Shown one piece after another: positions 9,220-23,400 of a stretch of DNA of 64,000 nucleotides (position 1 is the first letter of the stretch; each line of letters begins with the position of its first letter). Position numbers and translations under genes: made by a program. The DNA lies in contig NW_026712513.1 in the NCBI RefSeq assembly GCF_022539665.2, positions 1 to 64,000 of the forward strand, read 5' to 3'. The DNA comes from Daphnia carinata (lineage: Eukaryota; Arthropoda; Branchiopoda; Diplostraca; Daphniidae). The notes under the pieces were generated by a model, which had not been told where the DNA came from, made no database searches, and was given only the letters and a program-made list of their open reading frames with translations.

Positions 9220-10005
9220 ACTGGCGAATGATAAGTGACTAGTTAAGAAACTTAACCAAGGGCCACAACAGGTGTTTAACAAATGGATAAGAAATTTATT
9301 TCCCCAATTCGTTTAAGCAAATTACTTGTGTTCTGAATGTTACTTTACCCAAAGTGAGACTGGCAGACCGAAGGGAGATTCTTTTTACTTAACATACACT
9401 TATGAACACCGTCACCGTGATGGTAGGATTCAGCGACCTGGCAAGGCTTGCAGGGTTCTTTAGTGGAAATGTTTTGTACGATACTCCATTCAGTGAACCA
9501 AATTCCTTCCTCGAAATAGAAGGGATGCCTCCAGTCATTGCGGTAAGTGAAGTATTGTAGAAAAGACCACGCTTCGTCATCCGTTAAGACATCCCAAAGG
9601 TTTCTTTCTGTACAAACTCCACACATTCCCATTTTGCAGCAATCTCCACTAAGCTAGTCTCCCACTTTGCGAAACGTTGCTGTATTGGCCTTAAATATGG
9701 ATTGAGACAAAAGCTACCGACGTCAGGGGCCGTATTCCGACTGCCCTTCAAGTACGCTTTTCGTACTTTGACTTTGAATTTTTATGCTTGAAATCGTACT
9801 TAGCACAAAAGTGACAAGGAAGCGTATTCTGACACGATTTTAAGTCAAAGTCAAAGTCAGAAATGCCAAAGTCGGATATCAAAGCATACTTTGTTTTCAA
9901 TCCAATAAAAAAGTGGATTGAAGGGTCTAAAGTATACTTAAGAATAAAAAATATTGAAAATTTGCAGACGACATTCTATTTGTTTTTATTCGGTGTAACA
10001 ACAAA

Positions 10006-11537
10006 ATGCTTTATGAGGATGTTATTGGTGATTTGGAGGACATGTTAAAAGATTTCGATGAAGTTGAAAGTATAATTTCCAGCAATAACAGTGATATTGA
10101 CAGTGATGAGGAAGATGAGATATTGGCCGAAAGAAGAATTCAGCGTATTCAACGATTGAATGAATTCTATTTGAGAAGGGGTGAAATTTTTTATGTTTTT
10201 GACAATCAACAGGTTTACAAGACGTTCCGATTCGATAAACCATCTATTGATTATATTGTTAGTGAGTATTATTTTGTATAAGCATAATTTGTAATGCATC
10301 TTTCAAATATTACAAGCAAATGCTTTAGGTTTAATCGGACACCAACTTGAGAGAAGGTTACATGGGAGACGTTACCTAACCCCACAAATCCAAATTTTGG
10401 TTGCGTTACAGTTCTATGCCACAGGGACATTTCAGAGTACGGTTGGAAATGTAATAAGATTAAGTCAACCATCTGTTTGCAGATGTGTGCGTGATGTGTC
10501 GTATGCTCTCAGCACCATTGCGTCTACACACATTAAATATCCCGACGATATACTTGAGGTCGTTTAATTTCAAAATAATAATATGCATTTATTAGAGAAT
10601 TCTACATTAAATAGGTGAAGGAGGGTTTCGCTGCTTTTGCTGGCTTAAGAGGCGTTGTTGGAGCTATAGATGGGACGCACATTAAAATATCAAGACCTCA
10701 TAAAGATGAAATCTTTTATGTTAATCGTAAACATTTTCACTCCATCAATGTCCAGGTTGAAAACTTTCCAACTTAATTATTATTATATCTAATTCATCAC
10801 CTTTTTTATTTAAAAAAGGCCATTTGCGATGCCAATGGAAAGTTTTTAAGTGTCAATGCATCAAAACCGGGCAGTTGCCATGATGCGGCTATATTTTCGG
10901 ACAGTCGAATTGGCCAAGAATTGAAAAATGGGCGGTTTGGTGATGGATTTTTGGTAGGAGATAGTGAGTATGCGTGTACGCCGTTTCTTTTAACTCCATA
11001 TGCAGTTACAAGAAATTGTGATCAAGTAATCTATTCAGATTTTCATAAAGTTTTTTTTAAAGGAATAATGCATGATTTTCTATTCAAGGAACGGTTTAAC
11101 ACGGCACAAATAAGGACTCGAAATATTATTGAACGGGCGTTTGGCTTTTTAAAAAGAAGGTTTCATTCACTGCACGGAGAATTGCGTGTTCAACCCGGAA
11201 GGGCTTGCAGGTATACCTGCAAATAAACTAAAGGTTTTTTTTAAAAATGAAACAGTGTGGTAATTTTTTTTTATATAAAAATATTTATTTCGTAATTTAC
11301 AGAATTATAATGGCATGCTTTGTCCTACACAATATCGCATTATCACGCCGCTTACCCGATTTCCTTGATGAAATACCCGAAGAAGAAGACATTGGTGACG
11401 ACGGGGAACACGAATTCAATGGATGGGCACTATGGCGACCGAATGAAACCGCTGCGCAAGAGAAATTGAGACTCCGCCGTGCAGGATTCCTAAAAAGAGA
11501 CAATATAGCGGCCAATCAATTTGGCAACCGTCGTTGA
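10006..11537 (+). CDS. Harbinger transposase (HARBI1-like), copy E1
   Basis: A five-exon model fits: 10006-10261, 10329-10558, 10615-10755, 10819-11210, 11303-11537. All introns are GT..AG and 53-92 bp, and the total is 1254 nt, giving 417 residues. The DDE nuclease is visible: AIDGTHI (first D), GDS-x-Y (second D), and IERAFGFLK (E). In this copy the conserved GDSGY is GDSEY, a change next to a catalytic aspartate that may impair activity; E2 has GDSGY. An acidic, aspartate-rich N-terminal region precedes a helical DNA-binding part. The enzyme would cut at the inverted repeats together with the Myb-like partner. Confidence 0.88.
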
Positions 11538-11680
11538 CTCATGTTTTGCTAAATGATAATTTAAAATACACGAGTTTGTACGTACACAACTATGTACATA
11601 ATATAGTTTTCTTCTTGTGTTAAAATAAAAAAATAATTGAAAAGTTTGCAGCAAAACTTTGTATTTTCGGGCCAAACATT

Positions 11681-14600
11681 TCAAAGTTTTTTTTTCAAAT
11701 CGTAAAGAAAGTCCAAAACATCATCAGGCACTTCTTTCTTCATGTCAACGATAGGGTCGCCTAAACGTTCGCGCACCATCAGTACAGTGTTCAATAAATT
11801 AAGTCGTTCATTCAACAACTTTTTTTCAATGATTTCGGACGATTTGGCGCAATGGGCGATTTTAGTGGAACTAACGATTGCCTGGACCCTTCTCTTTCCT
11901 CCCCGTACACCTTCTCCGTTGCCCAAAGGCGGTGTTGAAGAGGAAGTTGTTTGCCTCTTTATGTTGTTGGACGAAGATCCTGATGGCGATGAAGTGCCGG
12001 ATCCATCAACGTCGCAAAAACGATCGCGTGAAGAAAGCATCGTGTTTTTTAAATTAGCCGGCATATCCGGCGCCGATGGTGTAGACGCTTTCTGTCGGAC
12101 TGTTGTCTCTAATAACGGATTAGTTGGAACTGGCGTCGAATTAGCTATGCTGCCGTCGGTAGACAATTCAAAAACCTCTTCCATTTGGGAACAATCAGCA
12201 TACATGGTTGTTCCAGCAAAGTGGTCTTCGTTTTCACTTTTAAAAAATAATAATTAATACAAATAAACCGTTTATTAATTTATAAATAACAACTTTTACC
12301 TATTGTGATGATCTTCATGAACTATATGGACTTCGTATTCCTTTTCATTTTCTGCCTGATGTAGAGCAGTCTCATCGTTTCTCTCTTCTGTCTGGATTTG
12401 AGGAAGATCTCCTGTGGTTTCAGATTCCAATCCTCCCTGAATATTGAATATATTGTATTATTAATTATAGACTAAAACAATTACAATACGAAATTAAGAC
12501 AATAAATGTAAATCGAACTCGAGGCGTTTTACCCACAATGACGTCTGTGTTTATTATAAGCTAGGACATAAGAAATAAAAAGACAAGAGAACAAAAGACG
12601 AGAAGAAACATTCAGAAAACAAGTTAAAAGAAGGAACAATTAACAGGGTCTTACCGTGAACTCACGAGTGAAAGAATGGAAGATAAAATGACACAAGACG
12701 AGCTTGGAATTCAGCTTCCACACAGACAGAGTTTGGAACGCAAGAATTGGCACAGAACGTCTGAGAAGACTCAAGACGAGAACGAGTTTTCTACTCAAAA
12801 GGTTTGGTTACTGAAACATTAATTAAGGCACAATACTACTCAAATAAGCAAGGAAAAATGACTTAGGGCAACTACTCGGCACGGCTGCAACAACTTGTCT
12901 GATCTTCCTCAGATGCTGGGTTAACCACGGAACTTTGCATATTGCAAAGTGGCGTGATTGGGAGGAGCTTGTAGGCTTCACGCGGTTAACCAATCAAAAG
13001 GACGCGTTCAATATGGTGTGATATTGGTGACGTATCGTCTGCGTGAATCAGCTTGCAGGTGTTCATCTAGGTCAGCTGCACTGCGTATAGTGTTGCAATT
13101 GTCGTGCCCAGACTTGTATTTACTACTGAAGCAAAAGCGAGAAAAGTTAAAGTAAGATATATTCGGCTTCGTTACATCACTCCCGGCGGCGTGAGATTAC
13201 GTCCCGTAATCAGAGTTGATGCATCGGAATCGATTCGGGAGCCGCAGGTCTTGGATCATCGGAAGGGCGACAGCAGACAGCCCAGATGAGGGTAAAAAGA
13301 CCGCAGGCATAGCAAATGCGCAAGAAGATAAGCACCAAAAGACATAAAATGCCGATGAAGAAATAATTCGTGATGGTGTCCCACCAAGATGTATAAGTTC
13401 CGACACTGGCTGATGTCATTAAGACGGTCGACGCACTGTATTTGTGGTGTAAGGCAAATTCAGGTGCAGGATGTTCATTAATCGCGGCGGCTATATCGGC
13501 CATAATGTTCATATGATTTAGCATATTGTCAGTATATGCCGGGTTGCTTCGATGGTCGTAGTCGAGAAACTCGACATTTTCATACCGAAAAGAATGTGCA
13601 AGTGTTTGTTCCGGTAACACAATGTTTGCTTCGATTGGTTTCCATGTGTCGTTACGGAAGGCGTAAGGTTTGTCGTTAAAATTAACGAAACCGTTAGTCC
13701 AATAACAAGGGGAATATTTAACAAGTTCCCATCCGTCGAGATTAATGGTGTAATTTTGAAATTTCGGCTGCGGTCCGCAAGATGTCAGTATAGTCTCAAA
13801 TGTAACATTTAAAGTTTTACATTGAATTAATACAACTGTTTTTCCAAAGGCTTGTAATTTCGTGCATTGTGGTAAATTTAACTGCGAAGCTGCTAACCAT
13901 CCGTTATATTGAGCCGTTGTAACGGCCCTTTCGTGTTTGGCCTTGCGAGCTTCACATTGCATTAGTCGAATTTGTCTTGCTAATTCATTTTCATGATCAG
14001 TAAGTTGGTCTCGAATATATTGTATATTCGCGGGTACGTTTAAATTTTCATCGGTAGATGGCGCCGGAGTCTCCAAAGTGGTTGGTAAATTTTCCATGAT
14101 GGCCGCCGCCGAAACGGTGAGTTTCGATTGGCCGATGATCTCGAACGACGAAGTTCTATTGGTGCATTCGTTTTGTAGGGAGGCACAGCGTGTTGTAGGT
14201 GTCAAATGAAAATCAAGTTGTCTGGCGTCATCTTGTAGCCTGAAAATTATTTCGTCGCCCGGTAGACGAACCAGTGTACCTATCCCATCTTCCACTAGTC
14301 GGGTTTTCGGTTTAGTCTTTTGTGTATAGGTTTTGTCCCAAATTAATGTTAAGTGATTGTGTGATAAATTTCCAGTCGTGGCGGAAGCTGTTCCGATTGG
14401 TGTTGTAAAATCGGCGTCTTCGTGCAGTTGAAAAAGTTGCACTTTCTCCAAAACACAGTTTATAATTTCAGAATCAATTGTCTGTAGCCAATATCCGAAA
14501 ATGTCAGGTTCACGATCAAATATAAATTTATCGTCTGAAAAAATCATTCGATTTTCGTCACATCGTTTTTGGTTAATCATTTCATTGCACTCGGCGGGTG

Positions 14601-17600
14601 AAGTGTCAATCGAAATTTTATCCGGCACAATCACTAGTTGACCGAAAAAATTCATTGTTATGCGCCGTATATTCTTCCATCTTGCGCAAATATATCCAGG
14701 AAATTTAGCCGCGGCACGGTCTTCACTATAAATTGCATATTTCACTTTCACGGCCTTATTATCGGGCGCAATCGCTTGGCAATTGTCGTCGGAAAATTGG
14801 AGTATTCCCGTCTTTAATGGTTCGGAACAATCGCATACGGTTGTTTGAAATGCCTGCGGGTGTAGCCCGTAAAGACATAGCAACAGTATGAATGGAATCA
14901 GCGACATTTTCTATAGAGGGCAACCTACAGGGTTGGACTACCGCGGTTCAAAAAGGACCGCGGTAGTACAGCGGTACTGCGGTACTACCGCGGCCGCTAC
15001 CGCGGTATTTGTTTGTCAACATTACCGCTACCGTTACCGCCAGTGCAAAATTCAAGAAAACGGTAACGGTATTTTTACGCCATCTAGCGATGCGTTTATT
15101 AAGCTATTCCTTTATGTAGCAGACTGCATTTTAGGTAAATATTTCAAAGCGTGTTGTTTCAGATTCAGTAAGAACTCAGAAGTCAGTTTCTTTTGTGAAA
15201 GAGTCAATAATCGCAAGAATACATTATGGCACCAAGCCCAAAACGTCAATCTGAAAGGTAATTTGTTTTCCCTGATCAAGTAAGTGGTATGATCTTCTAT
15301 TATGTGATTTTCAGGAAATCTAAGTCCCAGTCGGGTAATAAAGTGCTTACGAAGCCTCGTTTGGCTCCCAATCGGCGAGGTAAAGTCATAAATAATATTA
15401 GTATTAACGCTTCTCCCGATAAAGGTAAAGTATTACCAGCTAATAACCTACTGTATCTTCTTCCTTACATAGTACACGATGCTTTTCTCCACACAGGGTC
15501 TTCATCCACGGAGGAATTGGAGAGTGAAGAAGTAAGCTTTGTCCAAAGCTGCTCGCAGGGTTTGAGGGACCCCGATGAATCAAATACCTCTAAATGTTGG
15601 ACAAATTCTACCTCAGGTACCCTTCAAAAGTTGAATTCTTAATTTTGCTAGGTTCTTTAGGCTAATGCTAGGAGTGTGTTATAGCTGCTACTGCAGAGCG
15701 TTCAATGTTTTGAAGTATTGCAGCCCATCAATAGCGTATTGTAAAAAAATCTTGCTATTATATGGGTGTACTTCAAGTTATTATAGTGTTTGAAAGTATG
15801 ATGGCTAGCTTATCTTATCTTTAATGAAACTTTCTATTCTAAACAGGTAATTTTGAATTTCCCACCGATGATAATGACATATGCGAAGAAGATTTAAGTA
15901 TGGATATTGTCATTGAACCATCTCTCGACATATCCACCAACATTAGTGACGCGAAAACTAGTGCTACACGAAAAGGGAAAAAAGGTGAGAAATTCAAACA
16001 TAGAAAAAACTTAAAACCAATAAAATTAGTTTACAATATAAATTTAATTTCACTTTAGATGGCGACATACGCGTCATGCTTTACCCTGAAACGCTAATAA
16101 AATATGTTGGACCAGGCAAGAGAAAGGGGACTTCATACTATGAATGCCTTATTGGACAATGCAAAATAAAGCCAAAGGCACTATCAGCAGTGAACAATTC
16201 AAGAGGCAACATAAGAAAACACATTTCAATCAAGCACAATAAAGAAGATCTTGAAAACTTCAACATCCTTTGCAAAGAAATTGACAGTGCCAGTGTCAAA
16301 GGGAAACGATTTTGTTCACTACAGCAACCGCAGGCAACTGCAGCAACATCAGAACAAACCCAAACAAAGCTATCGTTTAGTGGCTACCCACGCATTTTAA
16401 CGCAAGAAATGTTTGACAACTATATCGTGGTAAGCTTTCATTATTTTTATTCTTTAATTAAACTTCATTACATCTGCTTGGTAGGAATATCTCTGTGACG
16501 CTGTTTTACCGGTGTATCACACTGAACGACCGGAATTTAGGCTTTTCTTGCGCAGACTATGCCCTCGTCTTCAAGTCAAAAGTAGAGGATACTATAGGAA
16601 AGTGATAAGTATTTCCTTCGAAAAGAAGAAGATGAAGCTAAAGGAAAAACTTAATCAAGCAAAATGGCTCTGTACTACTGCTGACTGTTGGTCGTCCCGA
16701 CGAAAGAGCTTTTTGGGGATGACCATACATTGGATTTCTGAAGACTTTAAGCGAGAATCCTATTGCCTTGCAATTCGAAGAGTTCAAGGTAAGTGTGATT
16801 ATGACCTTCTCGCCCGACTGATAGAGTCCATTCATGAAGAATATGACATAACGTCAAAAGTCGTCGCTACTGTCACTGACAACGGAAGCAATTTCGTCAA
16901 AGCCTTTCGGTTGTTTTCCGTTAAAGTGCCTTCAATAAATACAGTAGCTTCGGTGGATGTAGCTTCTGATTCTGATCAAGGACCAGCTAAGTCTTCGCCA
17001 AAAGCTGGCTGCAGCTTTAGACAGCCCTATGAAAACGCCTCTCTCGTGAAAATTCTTGAGGAAATGGAATCAGATTTCTCAGAAAGTGATGTCGAAAACG
17101 AGGATATTGGTAAGTTTTGATACATAGTGTTAAGCTCATTGATGCATAGTAATAATTTTTTGTTATCCTGATATTCTACAGCAGAACATTTGCCTTCTGA
17201 TGCTTCAGCAGATTTCGAAAACGTTGATGAAGTCCATGAAGACGACGCACAATTTTGTTTTTTGCCGTTAACGGAAACTTTGGATATCAAAGACAATGCC
17301 CAAGATATCTATTCTCTTCCGACTCATCGCAGATGCGCATCCCATTCTTTGAATCTCATCGCGAGCAAAGATGTCTTTGAAAACATGGAGCCTGCTTTAA
17401 AAAAACTGAAAGAATCTGCAGAACTAAAAATGAAGATGCTGTGGAAAAAGCAAAATCGAAGTACAAAAGCATCGGATGTCATCCAGGCAAAACTCAAATT
17501 GTTGTTTGTAGTCCATAATGAGACCCGTTGGAACTCATTTTTCGACGCCGTTGAACGCATAAGATACTTCATCCACAACAAGAAGCAAGAATTAAAAGAA

Positions 17601-20379
17601 GTATTTGAACACTTCAATATTCCCTATTTCCGTCCAGCCGAAGAAGAATATATTAAGGAATTTGTCAAAATCATGCGACCACTGGCAGACGCATTAGACG
17701 TCCTTCAGGCTGATCGCAACGTTTCAATGGGATATTTGCTACCAACTTTGACGATTTTGAAAAACAAATTGTTGGAATTAAAGCGAACGCCTGGCATTGT
17801 TCACTGCAAATCCTATATTACGGAAATAATAGCAGCTGTAACCAAAAGATTTAATACCTGCTTCCAGGACGATGACCACATCCTAGCTGCTATTTTACAC
17901 CCTAAATTTAAAATGTCATGGGTCATTGAGGAAAACAAATCGTACTTTATGGACAAATTGCTTGCTCATCATGAAACTTTTGCTGTCAGCGCCAGTACAA
18001 TCAGCGCAAACAGGTAAATATATTCTTTATAAAATTCAACAATATTTTTGTCTATCTAATTTAAATTTTCATTTAAAGGTCGCCTTTGCTGTCAGATCAA
18101 AGTGAAGAAAACGACTTATTTAGTCCGAAAAGAAAAAAGATTTTTTCCGCTCTTTGACCACCACAAACGTCAAAAATTCCTACAACGAGGCCGTAGCCTT
18201 CATGGGGGATCCTTCGACAACAATTTCCATCCTTAGGAAATATCCGTCCATTAAAGAGATGTATTTGAAATATAATACTGCCCTACCCTCTTCTGCTTCC
18301 GTCGAGCGACTTTTCAGCGTAGCTGGAACTATATTTCGGCCAACAAGAAATCGTCTTTCAGACGAAAACTTTGAAAAAATGTTGTTTTTAAGGGCCAATA
18401 ATTCATTGTAATACGATCACATCAATACAGCAGTGATTTTCATGAATTTTGATGGTATTTTTGCAAATTTCGTTTTTTACCGTTACCGTTACCGCGCGGT
18501 ACTTGGAAAAATTTTACCGCGGTACTACCGCTACCGCGCTACTTTTTACGAAAATTGAAGTACCGCTACCGCGGTAACGGTACTTTTTTAAAGTACCGCT
18601 TCCAACCCTGGCAACATATAATAAACATTACAATCAACATCAACAGTGGAAGGTATAGATAAAAGCATAATACAACATCATGTGGGTTTCTTAAAACTAA
18701 ATGAGTAATATATAAAGAAGGTAAAATAAAAGCAAAAGCAGAAGGTATATATGACGGCAATTAAAAAGGTCAACGATCTTCCTTCGGCCCGTAAACAGTT
18801 GCCGATGGTCGCTAGCGAGCAAAAATACGCATGTAGTGCACGGAAAAACATTATGTATCTAATATAAGAGTAAGTATTTTTATGCGGTGACTGGTGTCAT
18901 TGGGAAGAAGAAAGAATAATCTCAATGATGCAAAAGAAAAATTCGGGAAACAATGCATCGATTAGACAGGAGAAGAAGAAAATGCATGATATAATTGTAA
19001 CGACGGGGAAAAACACAGGTCAATTTTCATTAGAGTGACACAAAGGCGCATACGGATAGGGTACAAGGCAAGTGAAACACGAGCAAGGGAAGAGAAGAAA
19101 AGGGCGCGCTTGGTGGGCTTGGAGGGTGCATTTTTCCTAAGCTCAACGTAAGGCGTAACACAGATGCTAATAGCTTAAAAGGTAGAGCGCTCGGCTGTGA
19201 TGCTGTGGGTCTGAGGTTCGAATCCTCAGTAGGACTAGATAACTCATCCATTAATGAGGGTTCTAAACTACGAAAAAGGTTATACTTCATTCTTTATGGT
19301 AAATAAAACGACGCGAAAGCTAACTTTTATTTTCTAAGTCCAACGCATGAGAAATGGTATGGGGAAAGAAGTAAAAGGGCGCTAAAGGGAATGAAACATA
19401 TGGGGAAGAAAGAGAAGCGGCTCGTGCGAGACAAGGGAAATTTGTCCCAGACACACGGAGTTGGGGAAAAATAGGCGGAAGATAAAATTTTGGGAGCTTA
19501 TGTCTATTGTTTTGTTTAGAAGGACCAAAGGGGCAGGAAAGAACTGCATGAAATGAGAGAGACGAGAAGTTAAAAGAAGAGAAGGAGAAGAAGAAAAAGA
19601 AAATTTAGGGGGGAGTTTCAGAGAATTCTAATTTGTATAGTAAAGTCGAACGCATGAGAATATCTTTCCCATGCGCCGCTATAGGGAGGGCCCTCTTTTT
19701 TTTTTCTTTTACTTGTTGTCTTTTGGATGGAAATCTTATGGATCGTGACATATTTATTTAAAATCAAGTGGGGCGAGTATTGTTGGTAGCTGGGTGTATT
19801 TTTTTTGTTAGGAAACATATGACAGCATACAGATACATTCGGGATTGGGGTTACAAGGGAAGACAAAATTCAATTTTCTTCCGGCGGCGGAATGGGACGG
19901 CGGTTTTCCGGGTCCAGATCCAGGATTGAAGCAAATACTTCGGTTGCCTGGCTCCATTCTTCACGTTCGAGGAGTTGAACGAGTTCCTCCGTGCGAGCTC
20001 TCGTCAGCCTGGCGATTCTCCACCGATTTTGGAGATGGTGCTGGAAGTTTCTCAGCCCTGATCCGGATGGGCGCCGGTGGTCTAGGGCTTCCCGCATGGC
20101 CCGGTCCTTCTCTTCCACTGTTGAAGAGGTGCTAGTAGCTTCCGCCACTATGAAGGATCGTTCAGCGGTAAGACCGTGACAGATTCGTTTCCAAGGAGGC
20201 ATCCCCGTTTGACGGGAGTGATTTTCGGCCATCGTGTAGAATAGCAGTGGTTCTCTTGGTAGCTTTGGTAGTGCTGTTGATCTCCAGTGATGAATTGAGA
20301 GTGGAGGCTCAGCGTTCGAACCGCGTTGACTTATATGGTCAAACCTTCCACTTGTAGGTTACCACTTCTTCACATCTAT

Positions 20380-20414
<35 letters not shown>

Positions 20415-23400
20415 CAAAAGTTCGAGTTCAACACTAAGTCCCTCGAGGTGGCCCTCGATTGTTTTAGCAGGTGTCAGTTTTCGCTGCCGTTGTCATGAGG
20501 GGAATTATTTATTGCTGTGTAGGGTCGAGTAGCATTCTTCCAAGGGCGCACATGGTTCGTTTTTCTTTCATTTCTTTTTTTAAATTTAGATTCACTACTG
20601 TTTATTAAATGGTTATAGAGAAAGAAGGAAAAGTGAAAGAAGAAATGACGAAGTATAGTGCTTCTACACGTGAATAGGGTTGAATTAGGCGTAAATTGGA
20701 TATATTGACTTGTGAGGGAATCGGGTTATGGGTGATGGCTGTGTGGTATAATGCTATAGTCTCTGACTGTCATTCGGGAGTCTTAGTTTCGAATCACGCC
20801 GTGACCTTGACTAAGAATTTAACTGGTAGATTCCTCTTGAGTTGCTGAGGGTAGCTAATTCTTAATTGTTATTCTGTGGGTTGATTAACAATAAATGTTA
20901 AAAATTCTAATTATCCTGTTTCAAATTTTCGAATGTTGCTGAGTATTGAATTTTATATTTATACAACTATATGGATAGTTGTTATAGCCCTAGAATATGG
21001 TTCAGAATTCGAAGGTTCAAACCGCGCTATGATCATAGCTCGAAAAATTTTGTAAGTACCTCACGAGTTGCGAAGCTGATGAATTTATAACTAGTTTGCT
21101 ATGATTGAATTTTTTATTAGATATTTGAAGGTTCTGGTTTGGGCTGAGATTGTTTTGATATATAAGATGGGGTGTACATATATCTCTAGACGCCATAGCG
21201 ACACAGCCCTCGACCACCACTCGGGAGTCTCAGGTTCGAGTCTCGGTTCAGCCTTAAACCTTAAAATGAACTATATTCTTTTTTTTCTAAAATTAGAGTT
21301 GTGAAAACTTGAGGGTCTTTGGTTCAATCCTTGCCTCGGCTGTTTTTTGAAATACCCCTAAATCGATATGTTAGCTTTTATTTTTTATTTTCCTACATTT
21401 CCTTTTCCCTTTTTCATTCGCCTGTTCTAGATCGTCGGTTTATTTAAAAGTTTGTTTTAAATAGTAATATAATGAAAGATCTATGCATCCTACTGTGTTT
21501 ATTCGATTTACTTTTGTAGAGAATATAATGTGAAGGGGGAAACAAAATTGTTGGATAGAGTCCTAGCCTATGGGGAATAAACACATGTTTCTACTGGGGT
21601 AGGGGTAAATAAAGAGAAAAATGTCTTGTTCGTGGTCTTGATCCTTTTTTGTTTTCCGTTTTCTTATTGTGGGATGGTGATAGGGTTGCGCCTCGGTCTT
21701 TTACGACCAGTGTCCCACTGCTCAGGCAAAAAGCTGTAAAGAGGGGGGTAGCGCTTTGTTGGATCCAAATCCAGAATTTTTTTCAGGGTGTTGACTGCTC
21801 CCTCCCAATCTTCGGTGTAAAGATTGGTATTTAGTTGACGGATGAACGCAGCCGTGCGTTCCTCGATATGGCGCTCGTAGCGGTCACGTTCCATGTCCCA
21901 TTTTTCCATGTCGTCGAGCTCCGGGGACTGAGGCGTTTGGCTGACGATGTTGCTAGATTTTTCCGGAACGGGCGTCCAATCGGCGTAGACGGGGATGGCA
22001 GCCATTGGTGCCATCACTTTCTCTGCTTGCTCGTCGGCACTTAGCCACTCGCAAGCTGCCTGGGATTGCTGGTTAGCAGAGTTAGCGCACGGGTCCATTT
22101 TTCGGGATTTTTAAAATTGTGGAGCACAATTGAGGAGAACTTTACTCAACAAGTGTCGAAAACGTTGTGAAGTCCCTTTGAAATGTCTCGCTGTTAAATA
22201 CACGACGGTTGTTATGTGATCGTTTTGATTTTGTTTCGACGAAAATGTACTCTTCTAATTCCTATAACGCATTGGTAGTTTTCGATTTCTTTGCGGGCGT
22301 CCGGTAGCATGTTGGGGTGGCAGTATTTCTTGCTGACTGATGGCAGGCGCCACCTGTCGGGCGTCAGATTCAAGATTAATCACCGCAGCTGCGTTGTTTC
22401 CGTGAATTGTTGTGGTGTTCTTTGTTTTATTGGACGCACCAACATGAGTTGACTCATTATCGTCTGAAGTATATATTCCTTGGGTTTCGCTGACGATATG
22501 AGAATGTTTATTGTTTTTATTGTTTTGGGTGGCGGCCATTTGCAATTCCGCTGCCTCCAATTCCACAGTTTCCAATTCCACACTTTCCGCATCCATACTT
22601 TCAACATTTCTTTCCGTACCCACATTTACTGTTTCCAAAGGTTCCAATTCCATATTTTCCCATTCACTCGCGTTTCGCTCTATGTTTTCCATAGTTTCGA
22701 TTGTTTGGGTGGAAATCGATTTACGAAATCGATTCTCGAACTTCGAAGGCGTCTCGATAGGGGGACAATGTTCGTCTTTCCATAACATTGTTTCGTACAG
22801 GGGTTTTAGGCGGTTAACATGAGTGCGTTGACAAATGTATGAATTATCAGCAATATCTACTGTATTATTGGAATATACTTTTACAATTCTATAAGGACCT
22901 TTATATTTAGAGGTAAATTTCCTACTATCGCCTTCTTTGACTACTCTAATATCTAATAATACTCTATCTCCTACCACATATTGTTTTACATTTGCTCTTT
23001 TATTATATTGTTCCCTCTGACGTTTTCTTGCTTTTTCGCTCTCCTCACGGACGCGTTGGAAACTATAACGTAAGCGATCAGCTAAATTACCTACGTAATC
23101 TGATGCAGAGATAAATGTTTTTGGGGAAGCGTCAAGGAATTCATTAATAGGTATATTAGGATCTCTACCGTGCAGTAAATAATATGGGGTTTCACATGTC
23201 GAAGAATGGACAGAACTACGGTAAGCAAATAAAACATCATCCAGCATATCTTCCCAATTCTCATGTTCTCCATCTTTTAATTCCTTTCTCAACATTGTGG
23301 TCAATGTTCGATTAAATCTCTCAGTTTCGCCATTGCTAGCTGGATTGTAAGCAGTTGTTAACTTTTGATCAATTTTTAATTTCTTACAGAAGTAACGGAA

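Larger units (their letters stand above)
8389..9726 (-). repeat. 685-bp tRNA-Arg/ORF tandem array, first two units
   Basis: Two near-identical units of 685 bp continue without gap, apart from the Harbinger insertion at CAG 9724-9726, into 19 more units at 34371-47425. Each unit has a tRNA-Arg(ACG)-like sequence and a 95-codon ORF, both on the minus strand. Unit length was read from the spacing of identical ORFs (8660 and 9345). Confidence 0.95.

Noticed and set aside
15289-15642. 117-codon ORF as a separate gene
   Set aside because: It is a read-through of exons 2 and 3 of the hAT transposase and the intron between them.
19030-19290. 86-codon minus-strand ORF
   Set aside because: It runs through a tRNA-like relic on the other strand and has low-complexity composition.
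22380-22625. ORFs overlapping the pol C-terminal extension of family B
   Set aside because: Short and repeat-driven; no counterpart in family A.
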